Source: Lichenostomus cassidix (Eukaryota > Chordata > Aves > Passeriformes > Meliphagidae). Taken from it: a DNA stretch of 64,000 bases. The DNA lies in contig CM039195.1 in the NCBI GenBank assembly GCA_008360975.2, positions 15,367,010 through 15,431,009 of the forward strand, written 5' to 3'. Every line of letters begins with the position of its first letter. The first letter of the stretch is position 1. Positions 24,901-36,900 of this stretch are shown piece by piece. The notes beneath the pieces are model-generated. The model did no database searches. It was not told the DNA's origin and was given only the letters and a program-made list of their open reading frames with translations. A program made the position numbers and the translations under genes.

Positions 24901-27900
24901 CCAGTGTTCAGGCCTGTGAATGTGCCGGATCACCTCAGCCCATGGCTCCCTGTGCTGGTGTCCTGCTGCCGGGAGGTGCCTGAGAGAGCTTTCCTAGTCT
25001 TAGGGAGAAATCTGGGGGCTGCAAATGTCTGGTTTTGTCCAGGTTTACTGATTCCCTTCTCCTTTTTGCTGGGTGGTATGTGCTGGGTCACCAAGGCAGC
25101 TGGTGCTCCAAATGAGGCCAAACCTGGTAACTGAGTCAAGGAGGAATTTGGGGTTTCATTTATTAAAACTCTGCTATCTGTGGTCTTAATCTAGCTCCCA
25201 AGCCTAAATTGCCCAAGGCTTCCAAAGCATTCTTGATTTGAAGCCCACCATCTTTTGCTGTTGGGGTGAAGAAGTTGAAAGCTGGTGATTCCCATGGAGA
25301 CCTCACACTGTCCTACAGCTACAGCAAAACTCCAACAATCCCTGTTCTCCTCACCTAGGAGGAGCTGAGGCCTCCTCTCCTCCAGTGCCTTTTACCTGAG
25401 AGATGCTCCACATTTATCTTCCCTCTGAAGGGAGGCTTAATCCAATAGAAGGGCTGCGATCACTGGTTTGCTCTTGTGTGTGCAGAGCTGGGAGCCTCTG
25501 TTCCCTCTCGCATCCTTCCAGCTTCACTGCTCTTTGGGAGTTTCAGCCCTGGCAGGTTTGTCCTTCTGGAATCCTTTTGTCTCTTCCTTTTGCTTTCTAG
25601 CTCTAGCTCTGGTTTTCCTTCTTCTATTTGTTCCTGTGTTTGCCTTCCCCCCACGCTACTTTTCCCATACTGACCACTTGTTCACCCTGATTTCCCTCTG
25701 TTTTCTTCTTCATTGCTTACTCACTGCTTTTCCTCTTTGGGCTCCCCAAATTTTCCCTGTCAGACAGCCTCCCTGTGATGCATGGTCAGAATAGCCTATT
25801 CCCATGGTGGTTCAGGAAAAATGCAGTGCATTCCTCTCTCCCTCCCTGCCGTTATCTCGGTTCTGCTCCTTGGCTGCCCACCACGAGGCTGAAGCCGTGC
25901 TGGCAGCAGCGTGTCTGTGCTGGCGACAGGCGGCTGCCTCGGGCTCAGCCCTGCCTGCAGTTTGTTTCCCTGTCTGACCCTTGGCACGGTGCTGCATCCC
26001 AGCGCCTCGCTGCCGAAAGCTGGGATGCGCAGGGAGCTGCCTGCCCAGCAGCCCCCATGCAGACCCCACGCGCCCAGGAGGAAGGTGCAGGAGCCACTGG
26101 ACACTGCGCTGGCACTATCTGGTTGGTGGAGGTGGCACACGCAACTACTGCTGCTGCACTTTGCCCTGTGCTTTGGGTTTGGTTATAAAGCAAAGGTTTT
26201 TTAAGGGAACTGTTTGCGTTAAGGTTATTTAAAATGCCGTAGTGCAATAGATCCCCTTTGGGTGGTCTCACGTGGTGTGAGGTTCTCCCTGTCTGGCTGG
26301 GCATGGAATCCCTGCTGTGTCACTGCTGTGGACAAGCAGCACACATGACTTGTCCCCATCCATGGGGTCCTCATCTGCTGGCACCAAGTGCCCCAGTCCC
26401 AGTGGGACTGCAGGGCACAGGGGAGGTGCTGAGTTGCTGCCTGATCCATCCCACTGTTCCTGATCCAGTGCACAGGTGTGCTGCTATTGCACAGCTCACT
26501 GAGAGCCCGGTGCTGCTCCAACAGCTGTACATGGTCATGTGGGACTTTCCCCAGGACTCGCTGTGTGACATTTGTCCCTTTGCCAGAGTCACCCAACACA
26601 AAGTGAGTTGTCAGCAACTTTTTTGGGAGGCAAAGAGTAGCAGCACTATAAAGATAACTGGCTCAGAGCTTCTCTGGGTTTCACAGCCCTACTCGAGCTG
26701 TCTCACTCCAGAGAGGTCTTGGAGCTCTTTCTCTTCCCAAACCAGGAAGCTCTTAGCCTGAGTGAGGGAAAATATGGAAAATGAGGCCCTGAGCCTTCCA
26801 GTGGAAGGGGAGGAATGCAAGAGCCTGGGAGCCGTGGGAGCATGTGGGAGCAAGGAGATGCTCTGGGCAGGCACCACACTGGCAGCGGTTTCTGTGGGTG
26901 AGCCAACCTCACCGAGAGCGTCACCTCCCCCATCCCACCGGTGCCAGCCACAGATCTGGGGTGAAACGCAGCCCCACCAGCTCGGCTGTACTGAGCACAG
27001 GTCCCGGCCAGGCCGGCGCGGTGTTGAAACGAAACGCGAGGCGCTTTGTCTCAACTGGGAGCACTTTAAGCCCTTGCTCGGGAACAATGGCCAAGCTATG
27101 GGGTCATTTGTTCTGGTATTTCAGCAGCTCCTCATGATTTATGAGATGTTTTGTTCTGCTGCTTGTCTTAGCTTCCCCCTCTCCACCCTCCCCGTCTCCA
27201 TCCCTTCTCCATTTCAGCTCCTCCTCCCCCTGCTCCCAATTCCCCTAATAGCTGTGGAGCCTCTGTGCCTTATGAAGTCATGGTATCTGTGACTTATTGA
27301 ATTAGCCGGATGGGAGCTGGACTTCCACACTGCGCTGGGCTCTGCCAGCGTGTCTGGGCTCCCAGGGAGCCAGCCTGCAGCAGGCCCCCTGGCCCCAGGC
27401 TCTGGGCAGCCAGAGCTTCCCCCCGTGTGGCACATGGACATTGCCATCAGCAGGACCCTGCAAAGTTGGTTTAGAGGCAAAAAATGTGGTCAAGAGGAGC
27501 TGCAGCCCCGGTGAACAAGGAGGGCTCTTCAGAGCCCTCCTTGTACCAGGGCCTCGGCTGCTTGTCCTGGTGCTGCCATCCCCCCCACCTCCCAGCACAC
27601 CTCTCCATGGGTGAGGTGGACACCAGTTAGGGAGCCCCAGAGTTCCTGGTGTTGAACTTCACGTGGGGCAATGTGGTTCAAGAGTATGGCTGTGTCCCCA
27701 GCAACCTGGGAATGGCCATGGCCAGTGCCTCTGGGTGTACTGGGGGAGCAGGAGTTCACATCCCCCTCTCCAGGGCTGGAAGGACTATGATTTAACAGTG
27801 ACTGTGAGGGGTGCACTGATGGGGATGGGGAGGAACAAGCCCTCCAACATCTCTTGGAAGGTCGATTTAACTTCAGTAAAGCATTGCAAGGGAAAAATTT

Positions 27901-30900
27901 ACTTGTGAATGATCACTTTTTATTGTCATTTGCTGAGTTGCCTGCAGGCAGGCAGAGGCTAGAGGGAAAATGCTGGTCCCTGTGGGATTGATGTGGTGCT
28001 GCAGCCAGTCCTTAACCTTGAGGGGGCTTTGGCAGAGCAGTCTTGGTCCCTGCAGCTCCACTTCTGCTGCCTTGTGCTGCCAGCAGGGAGCCGGCAGCAT
28101 CGTGACCTATGGGTGCAGATGGGAAAGGAGAGATCTTGTGCCCCCCATTCAGATGCCACAAGCCTCTGTGAGCCCAGTTTTCCTTCTCTTCTCAGGAGAG
28201 GCAGCTCAGATTCTGATTGCAATGAGGCTGGAGAGGCTGGAAGCAGAGAGAGGTCTGGACCCTCTCTGCTGCCGCAGGCACTGGCTCCAGCAGGTCCAGC
28301 ACTCTCTCCATTTGTTTCTCATGTCATTGCAGTGGGACAAATTCAGCCCTCTGGGAAAGTGGTGGAAGGAAAATTTTCAGAGAAGACTGATGTCCAGGTT
28401 CTTCCTCTCTGGGACCAGAGCCCTCAGTCACATCCCTTCCTCTCTGAGAGCACAGGCAACAAATAACATTTAAAAGACAAATATAAAATATTGTGCTGAT
28501 TTGGTGCTCTGGCCTCTTCCTTCTGCTGGTAGCTGATACTTCTAATAAGATTATTTCTCAGTCCACTACCCTCATCACACTTTAATTTCTCTCAAATAGC
28601 CCAATTGCCTGATTTGCTTTGTTTTATTGTCATCATGCCTCTGCCATTTCCCATGGCCAGGATCTGCAAAGCAGGGTGAGTGCCTTGGTCCCTGCTGAAG
28701 AGTGTGGAGGAATCTCTTCATCCTGCAGGATCTCTACGGGTTCTTCTCCATGGATGTGCCCCTGCCTGGAAGGTACCAGTGGATTTCCACAGCAGATAGC
28801 CCAAGCCCCATGGATATATTGGGAGAATTGCAGAGATGTCACAATCCTTGGTACAAAACTTCATGGGCATCTCAATCTCAGTGCAAGTCAAGCCCTTCCA
28901 CAAGACCTGGTATTGCCATGGAATCATAGCAAGGTTTGGGTTGGAAGAGACCTTAAAGTTCATCCAGTTCAACCCCCTGCCATGGGCAAGGACACTTTCC
29001 ACGAGCCCAGGCTGCTCCAAGCCCTGTCCAATCTGGCCTTGAACACTTACAGTGATCCAGGGGCAGCCACAGCTTCTTTGGGCAACCTGTGCCAGGGCCT
29101 CAACTCCTCAAAGGGAAGAATTTCTTTCCAATATCTAGCCTAAACCTTTTGATGTGAAGCCATTCCCCCTTATTCATCACTACATAGTGCCAGTGTGATT
29201 TGAAGTGTCTTTGCTCTCCCTTATCCAGCACACAGAAGTATCTCAATATATTTTTTTTCATGGGAATTTCCATAATAGTCCTGGTTTTCTGCTGCTGGTC
29301 AGGTCTTCATATCTCTAGCCATGAACCTTCTTCTGTATGAGCCAGATTGGACTTGGGGAAGGGCAGTGTGGAGGAGTTGCATGTCTGGAGTAGCTCCAGC
29401 AAGGCCAGCAGCCCACTCCAGTTCTGGAATACCAGGGTACACTTCCGTCCATCCCTGGGAGAAGAAGGGGTCGCTGGTCCTGCTGCTGATGCTGCTGGAG
29501 ACACTGGGTCAGGAGACACAGAAACATGGACATGTCCGGATAATCCTGACAGCCAGTAGTTCCAGGGTATTCCAGTACTTTTAATCCTTCCTTGTCCTTT
29601 GAGCAGTGGCAGTTGCTGTTGGGCAGGTTTCCTCTGCTCTTAAATTCCTCTGGCAGAGACAATTCTGCCTGCCAGGGCTTCAGGAACCTCCTGTTTATCT
29701 TCCTGGAGAGTGTCTCATGGTGCCAGGTCAATATTGGATCTACTGGCTTGGATGCTGGCAGCGTTCTGTGGGGAGGCCAAACAGGAGGAAGGAGTCGGCC
29801 CAGGACATTCGGGACAAGGAGGACCATGTCCTTGGATATGCTGGGACCTCTTTCCATCTTTGATGGAGTCTTCCTGCACATTGACTCTCCCCCTTCCTTC
29901 ATACTCACCCTTCCTTTGTGGGCTGGATGTTTTTCAGGGAAATTGTAAGCCCAAGTGGCCTCCACGTCTGCTGGGCCTCATGTCTGGTGGAGGTCAGAGA
30001 GAAAAGAAGTTATGTTCCCTTCCTCTTCTGACTTCCACATGTCCTCCCTTTCTCCTCAGAATTGAGCTATTCATCCATCTCTCCCAGCAGCTCCCTGCCC
30101 AGGGACATTGCTCTCCCTGTCTCACTTTGCCTTTGTTGCCTTTATTTTCCTGGTAACAGGGAAAGTTGGACAGGGATGAAGATCGTCTGCCACAAGAAAC
30201 TGTTGGGCAATGTGGAGGAGAATTTTCCATGTAAGCAGTGCCAGATAGCACAGTTCTGATAGATTTCAGGCCAGGAAAAGGCAAGGTTCATACCTTGCTT
30301 TGTCCAAAGTGAAACTGGACACTTGGCAGCAGCTGCCAGTGTCACCCTGAGAACCTGCATGTGGTCTTCACTCTGCCCACAGTGCAGAGGTTCACCTGAG
30401 GCCCCTCCAGGTCTGTTCAGAGTCTGGTTACCATCCAAGAAGTGTCCCAGCAGGGCCTGCCAGGGCTCATCAGGCAGTAACTGGGAGACAAATCTGCCTG
30501 TAGTCAGGGCAGGCTCCTTACTAATGGAATGGTTTGTGTTGGAGGGGGCTTTCAAGATCACCTCCCTCCACCCCCTGCCATGGGCAGGGACACCTTCCAC
30601 TTTCCCAGGTTGCTCCAAGCCCTGTCCAACCTGGCCTTGGACACTTGCAGGGATCCAGGGGCAGCCACAGCTTCTCTGAGCACCCTGTGCCAGGGCCTCC
30701 CCACCCTCACAGGGAAGAATTTCTTCCTAATACCTGATATAAATTTGCCCTCCTTCAGCCTAAAGCCATTCTCCCTTGTCCTATCACTGCCCACCCTTGC
30801 AAAAAAGTCCTTCTGCAGCCTTTCTGCATGCTCCCTTTAGGCACTGGAAAGGGCTTTAGGGTCTCCCTGGAGCTTCTCCACGCTGAACATCCCCAGCTCT

Positions 30901-33900
30901 CTCAGTCTGTCTCCAAAAGGAGCTTCAGCACTTGAAGCATCTTCATGACCTCCTCTGGAAACTCTCTAGTAAGTCTACATCTTTCTTGTGTTGCCCTCCT
31001 TATTTGCTGTAAAAAGCTGTTGTTTCTGAGCTTTGAAAAATTAACATATGCCGTTACATAGTATTTGTTAAGCATGGCCACAAAGCAGGTGCTGAGATGA
31101 GCAGAGCTCCAAGGAACATCTCTTCTTGATGTTATCAGGATGGGATCTTGCCCACTGTCCCAAAAGGAGCCACCATCACCTTGGGTGGGACTCTGGCTTG
31201 CTGACTTGCAGTATGCATACAAACATGCAGGTTTCCAAATGCGGTGGTGTTGCAGCACCTAAGAGGGCAGGGACTGCAGGATAACCTGGCACCGTGGTTA
31301 CTCACCTCTTCCACTGGTCTTGCTTCTCCTCTCCACCCCCAGGCTCCATGTTTAAGGTCAGAACCCAAACTGACTTATCAGAGCTTCATCTACTGCAGAG
31401 AACTGGGGTACCTGTGGTACCTGTGGTACCTGGCTTCTCCTGGCCCACTGAGCAACGGAGGACAAGAGTTGTCCCTCCTTGTCCCTCAGTTTCACACTCT
31501 TTAAAAGGAGCATGGCAGTGCTGATCTCCTTTTCCAGGCACTTTGAGGAGCAGGGCTGAAACAAGATGATCTTTCAAGTCCTTTCCAACCCAAACCATTC
31601 CAGGATTCTCTGATTCTATGAGATCTGCTGATGAAGGAGCTGCTGTTGCTCCAGGACACCTGGCAGCTGGGGTCTTGTGCTGGCCATCCCCCAGACTCAC
31701 ATATGACTTGTGGGTTTCCTCTGAGCTCCAGGCTGGCAGGTCAAGTTTTCCTGTTAGGCTTTGTACATCTGGGATCACAGTCTGGAGCGAGCAGCTTGTG
31801 CTGGCACTGTAGCTAAGAGCACCAAGCTCAAGGTTTCTGTACTGGAAGTGGTTTCCAGTGAGGCTGGAACTTCTGCCAAGGGAACAGGTATTAAAAAAGT
31901 ATCTTTTATTTCATCCACAAACAGTGTTCTCATTTCTCAGCATCTTCACTGGGGAGGAGGAGGCAGTTAGTGTGGTCAGAGGTGGTGACAGGAGCAGAGG
32001 TAGTCTGGGAAGATCTGGGCTGGTATAATCTAAACCCAAATTCTTTTGGGTTTAAATGTCACTGTGCACCAGGCCCTGGAGTTGTAGGGTGCTCACGCCT
32101 GCTGTGCGCTGGAGCCATCAGCCTCTGCAAGCCTGGTCTGTATCAGAGGACACAAGTCTTGAAGGAGAGGCTCATCAGAGACTCCTCAGGGGGTCAGTCC
32201 CTGTGTCCCATGCCAGGGACCAGCCCCAAGGGCAGAGGCACCTGGTGAGGCTGGGTGGGGTTGTGGTGCCGGGAGGGGCTGCTCTGCCTCCAGATCTCAT
32301 TGGAAGTGGGACTGGGTGAAGGCAAGGGTTTGCTGGTGCAGGTTCTTTGAGGTCTAACATGTGCCTTGTCCCTGCCTGTGCCCCCACGGGCAGCCAGACG
32401 CCTCCTGCGCCATCTGCCCTGCCCAAGCCAGGCTCTGGAGCCAAGTTCTGTCATGCCCGCAGGTCTGTACGGGCAGGAGAGTTGGGTTGGGTTTCTGACA
32501 TCCCCCAAAGCACCAGGCCAAATCTTGGGAAGCAAGAAGGCTACTTCTGGGCACAGATAAGTCACTGTGACATTTAGTCAGTGCTCCTGCTTCCCCTGTC
32601 TGTGCCTGGTGTCTTGCTGCTGTTCAAGTGGGGTCTGAGGGAACCTCAGCTGTGAGCACGCTCCTGGAGATCTGTGAGTGAGGACGTGGAATTCCCGGCA
32701 GAGTGCCTGCCTGATCTCTTTGCAAGTGGAAGATGGAATCTGCCAAGAGATCCTGTCCTCCCAGCGCAGTCCTGGCCCTGCTCTGCCCCAGTCATAAGCT
32801 CTGGAATGCTCGTGGCAGGCAGGAAAGTTTTGCTTGTGGAGCAGAGCTCAACTCGGATGAACTTCACATGAACTCAGGAAGTTTCTTTGGCCGTGTTCTT
32901 TCCTGATGATACAGGCAGGTCAGGATCCGGATGCTGCACTGCACAGGGACCCAAGGCTGCCTTCCTTGTGTATCAGCACAATCACCCCATCCTTTTGAAG
33001 CATGGGGGCAGCTATGATATCTGCTCTCCATGAGCAGAGACAGGACCCAAGGGAATGGCTGGAGCTGTGCCAGGTCAGGGTTAGGATGGATATCCGGAAA
33101 AGGTTCTCCACACACAGGGTGCTGGGGCACTGACCAGGCTCCCCAGGGAATGGTCAGAGCCTCAAGGCTGCCAGAGCTCCAGGAGCATTTGGACAATGCT
33201 CTCAGGCACAGAGTGGGAGTGTAGGGGTGTACTGGGCAGGGTTCAGAGCTGGACTTGTGATCTTTGTGCTTCCCTTCCAGCTCTGGATACTCCAGGATTC
33301 TATAATTCTTGGTGTCCAGGAAGAAACACCAGCAGACAGATGGAGCTGCTCCTGTGTTACACTGGGAATGTGCTGCTGTCACTTTTCCTCTCCCTGGCCC
33401 CAGGGGATGGTGGATTGCAGCACCAGGGCTTAGTGGACTGCTCTGGGTCACCGTGGTGGTCTCTGAGAGAGTTAAATCCCCCTCTTCATGCTGCTCCCAC
33501 ACTTTACCTGGAGATCGCTCTTACTACCTCCCCCACCCATGTTCAGACCACACTGTTTGGTCTGTCACCAGAAAAATTGGGGTAATGGAGCAAGGGAGCC
33601 CCTCAAGGCTGAGGCTTGTTGGATCAGTGATGGGCAGGTGTGATTGCAGCCTGAGCCACCTGTGTTAACATGGGGACAGGCTGTGGCATCCTAGGCTAGC
33701 ACATGGCAGGGCACAGGGGGCACACAGAGGGGTTTTCCCTCTGTGAGCATCCTGGTCCTGAGGAAGCTCTTGCAGCACGAGGGAAAAGCAGGGTGAGGAG
33801 CATGGTGGGAAGAGCTGGGTGTCTAAGGAGCATGAGAGTATGCTCACCCTTCATCTCACTGCTCAGGGGATGAGGAGCAGGAGGAGGGAGGCAGCAGCAC

Positions 33901-36900
33901 TCACCACCTCTGTGAGATGTGTCCCAGCCTCTTGATGGTGGACGGGCCCAAGCTGGTTGTGTCTAGCTTGAAGATCCTGCTCGGTGTAACCGTCAGAACA
34001 GGGATGTCCCAAGGACTTGGGAGATGTCTGAGTGCTGAGGTCTCGACCCCCTTGCCACCCTTGCTCTTTTGAGGTGCAGAGAATTCATCTCTGTGAGCTG
34101 AGGGGCAAGGAGCCAGCAGACACCCTTGGTAAGGCTGTACAGCACTTCCAGTGGGAGTTTGTTTGCTTTTACCTTTGCTAGGCTTTAACTGTTTGGGCTG
34201 GATTATTCCATGCTCTTCTGCCTCAGGCTGAACTTTCTCCTTTTTTTTTTCTCTATTTTTCCCAAGTTTCAGCAGAAGGTTGGGGAAAAATGGTAGCGTT
34301 GCCAATTTCTTTTTTTTTCCTCCTGTCTCTTTGTTTGAGGGCTTCTGGTGTCTCCACTCTCTGAAAAAGAGACTTGAAATTTGGCAGGGATGATGCATTC
34401 CTGCTGAAAATCAACATGGATTTGGTCAAATGGTTAGCCACTGGAAAGCGTGGCTGGGCATGCCTGGAGGAGCTTTTCAAGGGCCAGCTGCTGGTGTCCC
34501 CATTTGCAAAGGGACTCTGGCCACTCTGTGTCCTCCTGTCCCTTTCTCTAGGGACACCTCCTTGCCCACACGAGGCCAGGTCAGGAATGGTGGCTGAAGG
34601 AGCTGTTTCCCAATAACAAGCCTCAAAAGCAGTTTACCCAAGACAACATTGTCTCTGTCCCCATTTCGCATGTGTGGCACTGGCTGTGGGCATCACCTGC
34701 CTCTCACGCTCAGCAGAGAGACGAAGCAAAGCTCAGGCCAGCTTGGGCAGTGCCCTGTGAGGGGAGGAGAAGCTGAGGAAACATTCCTGTCATGTGAGAC
34801 CTGGGAAAGAGCATTTGTGGACCTGCCTATCCCATGGGTGAACTCAGCAGCATCACATACATGCATGGAGGGACAGAATCACATAATCATTACGGCTGGG
34901 AAAGACCTTCAAGGCCATCAGGTCTAGGTTGAGCAGGTCCTGGTAGTTGGATGTTTGACCTGGTGATCCCTATGGTTTTCAAAGTTGCTCTTTTATATAG
35001 AGTGGAAACTTTTTCTATTTGCTGTCCTGGGGGCTTTGGAAATTCCTCCACCAGCTCCATTATCCTCACCTGGAGCTTCTTCAGCTGATGGTATCTCAAA
35101 GCTTTCCGCAGAGGGAGAAATGACACGTGAGCTGGGAAAGCTCTGGTCTGATAAAGGAGCTGGCAAACCCCAGCTGGAAGGAGGCCTGGCTGGTGGTGAC
35201 TGTCCCCAGTTAGTGCAGTTACAGGAGTGCTCAGCACTTGTGGGGTGCTTTCTAGCAAAATGGTGGAAAAAATTGACTTCTCCACTTGGACTGCAGGCTT
35301 TGGACCCTGACTCCGTGGAGATGCTGTTGTAGTTCGGTGGCAGTGACGCAGCCCCTCTGGTGTTGCTCATGAGTTGGATGGTGCTGGCATGAGACCAGCT
35401 CCAGGACAATGTGGTGGGGTGGTCAGAGAAGACCCCAGTGCTGGACAGGGAGCTGGTCTGGAGCAAGCCAGGAGCAAATTCCAGCATGAAGCTGTGCCAG
35501 GCAAGGGGTTTGCCAGGCTGGGATATGCTGGTCCAGGGACATCCCAGTGGGGTTGCTGTTCTTGGTAGCCGTGCCAGGGACAGTCTGTGGGCAGTGGCCA
35601 GTGTGTCCAGCACTGCTGGCTGGCTCCTGCTGGGTGCCTTCCAGCGGGAAAGGGGTTTCTGACTCCAGTAACATTTACAGCTGGGCAGCAGCTCTGGAGC
35701 CGGGTGTGTGTGTTTGTCTGCTCTTCCATTGTGTCTTGGCTGTTGTCTCCTCCTCCCCGCCGAGATCAATGGCTGTGGGCTCCCTTTTGTAACCCCTTTG
35801 GGTGCAGTTCTGGAAGTCTTCAGCCTGATTTCCATCAGAGCTCTGGTCCCATCTGGCTGGATGGCTTGGGTGGGACAGTGGACTGGAGGTGGGTTTCCAC
35901 CAGAAGAAACGTCCCAGTGATGAACTGGAGGACTGGGAAGCACAGGTGGGATGTAGGTGGCTGAAGATGGATCCCAGCCATAGGCATGGGGGAGTGAACT
36001 CATGGGACCTTCGGAAGCCCTTCTTGGGCCATTTTTCTACCATTTGGTGGTTTTGGAGAAGAGGTTTCCGCTGGGAGCCAGATGCCGGTGGCACCTTCTT
36101 CCCTGTGGCACCAGGTGGCGCAGGAGGTTAAAGGATTTGGTTGTTCTCTGCAGGTCTGGGCGCACATCGATTGCCTGCCACTGCTGTGATGAGTCTGCAG
36201 GCCTCAGCCCCCAGCACACGTAGCCGTGTCCCCATGCCCGGTGAGCTGAAGCCCCAGGGCAAGGCAGTGACCATGGGGCTCCCTGGACCCTGTTTCCAGC
36301 AGAATCAGGAGCTGAGCCACCCTTTGGACCATAATGGGGGCTTGGGTGCGAACCCCCACCATGCCAGGAAAGTGCACAGTGATGCAGAGGAGCCACACTT
36401 GGGGGGAGAGCCCCGGTGGGTGTCAGGAGAGTGCGGAGACAGTGGAATGTGAACCTGGGATGAGGCCATGACAAAACACACAACATCCCTCTGCCACAAT
36501 CTCAAGCCATCTTGGGCACAGACAGGTGAGTGCTTCTTCCTGGCTCCTGGAAGGTCCCAGGCATTTCACTGGGATGCAGGTACATGGCAGCAGCCCTCAG
36601 AGCAGCAGGGATGCTGCCATCCCAGCCCCCAGGGCCCCTTCTCCTATTGGAACAGCCTCTAGCCCAATGGGCTCTGCCAGCGCTTCCCAAAAGTGTGTGT
36701 CAGAACCCAAGGAAGGGGACAGGACCAGGTTTGGGTGAGTGTGACCCAGTGATCCCTTCTCACTCCTCCCAGCATGGCAGCTGTGCCCTGGGCATCTCTG
36801 TGCTGAGTATCTGGTTGGATTCTACTCTGGTTGGATCCAAAGTGGGCCCCTGTGAACCCAGAGTGATATTTTTCTTCCTCCTTTTGCCTTCGGTGGTTTT

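Noticed and set aside
29315..29965. 216-codon minus-strand frame
   Set aside because: No recognisable domain, no exon signals; likely chance in intron 1.
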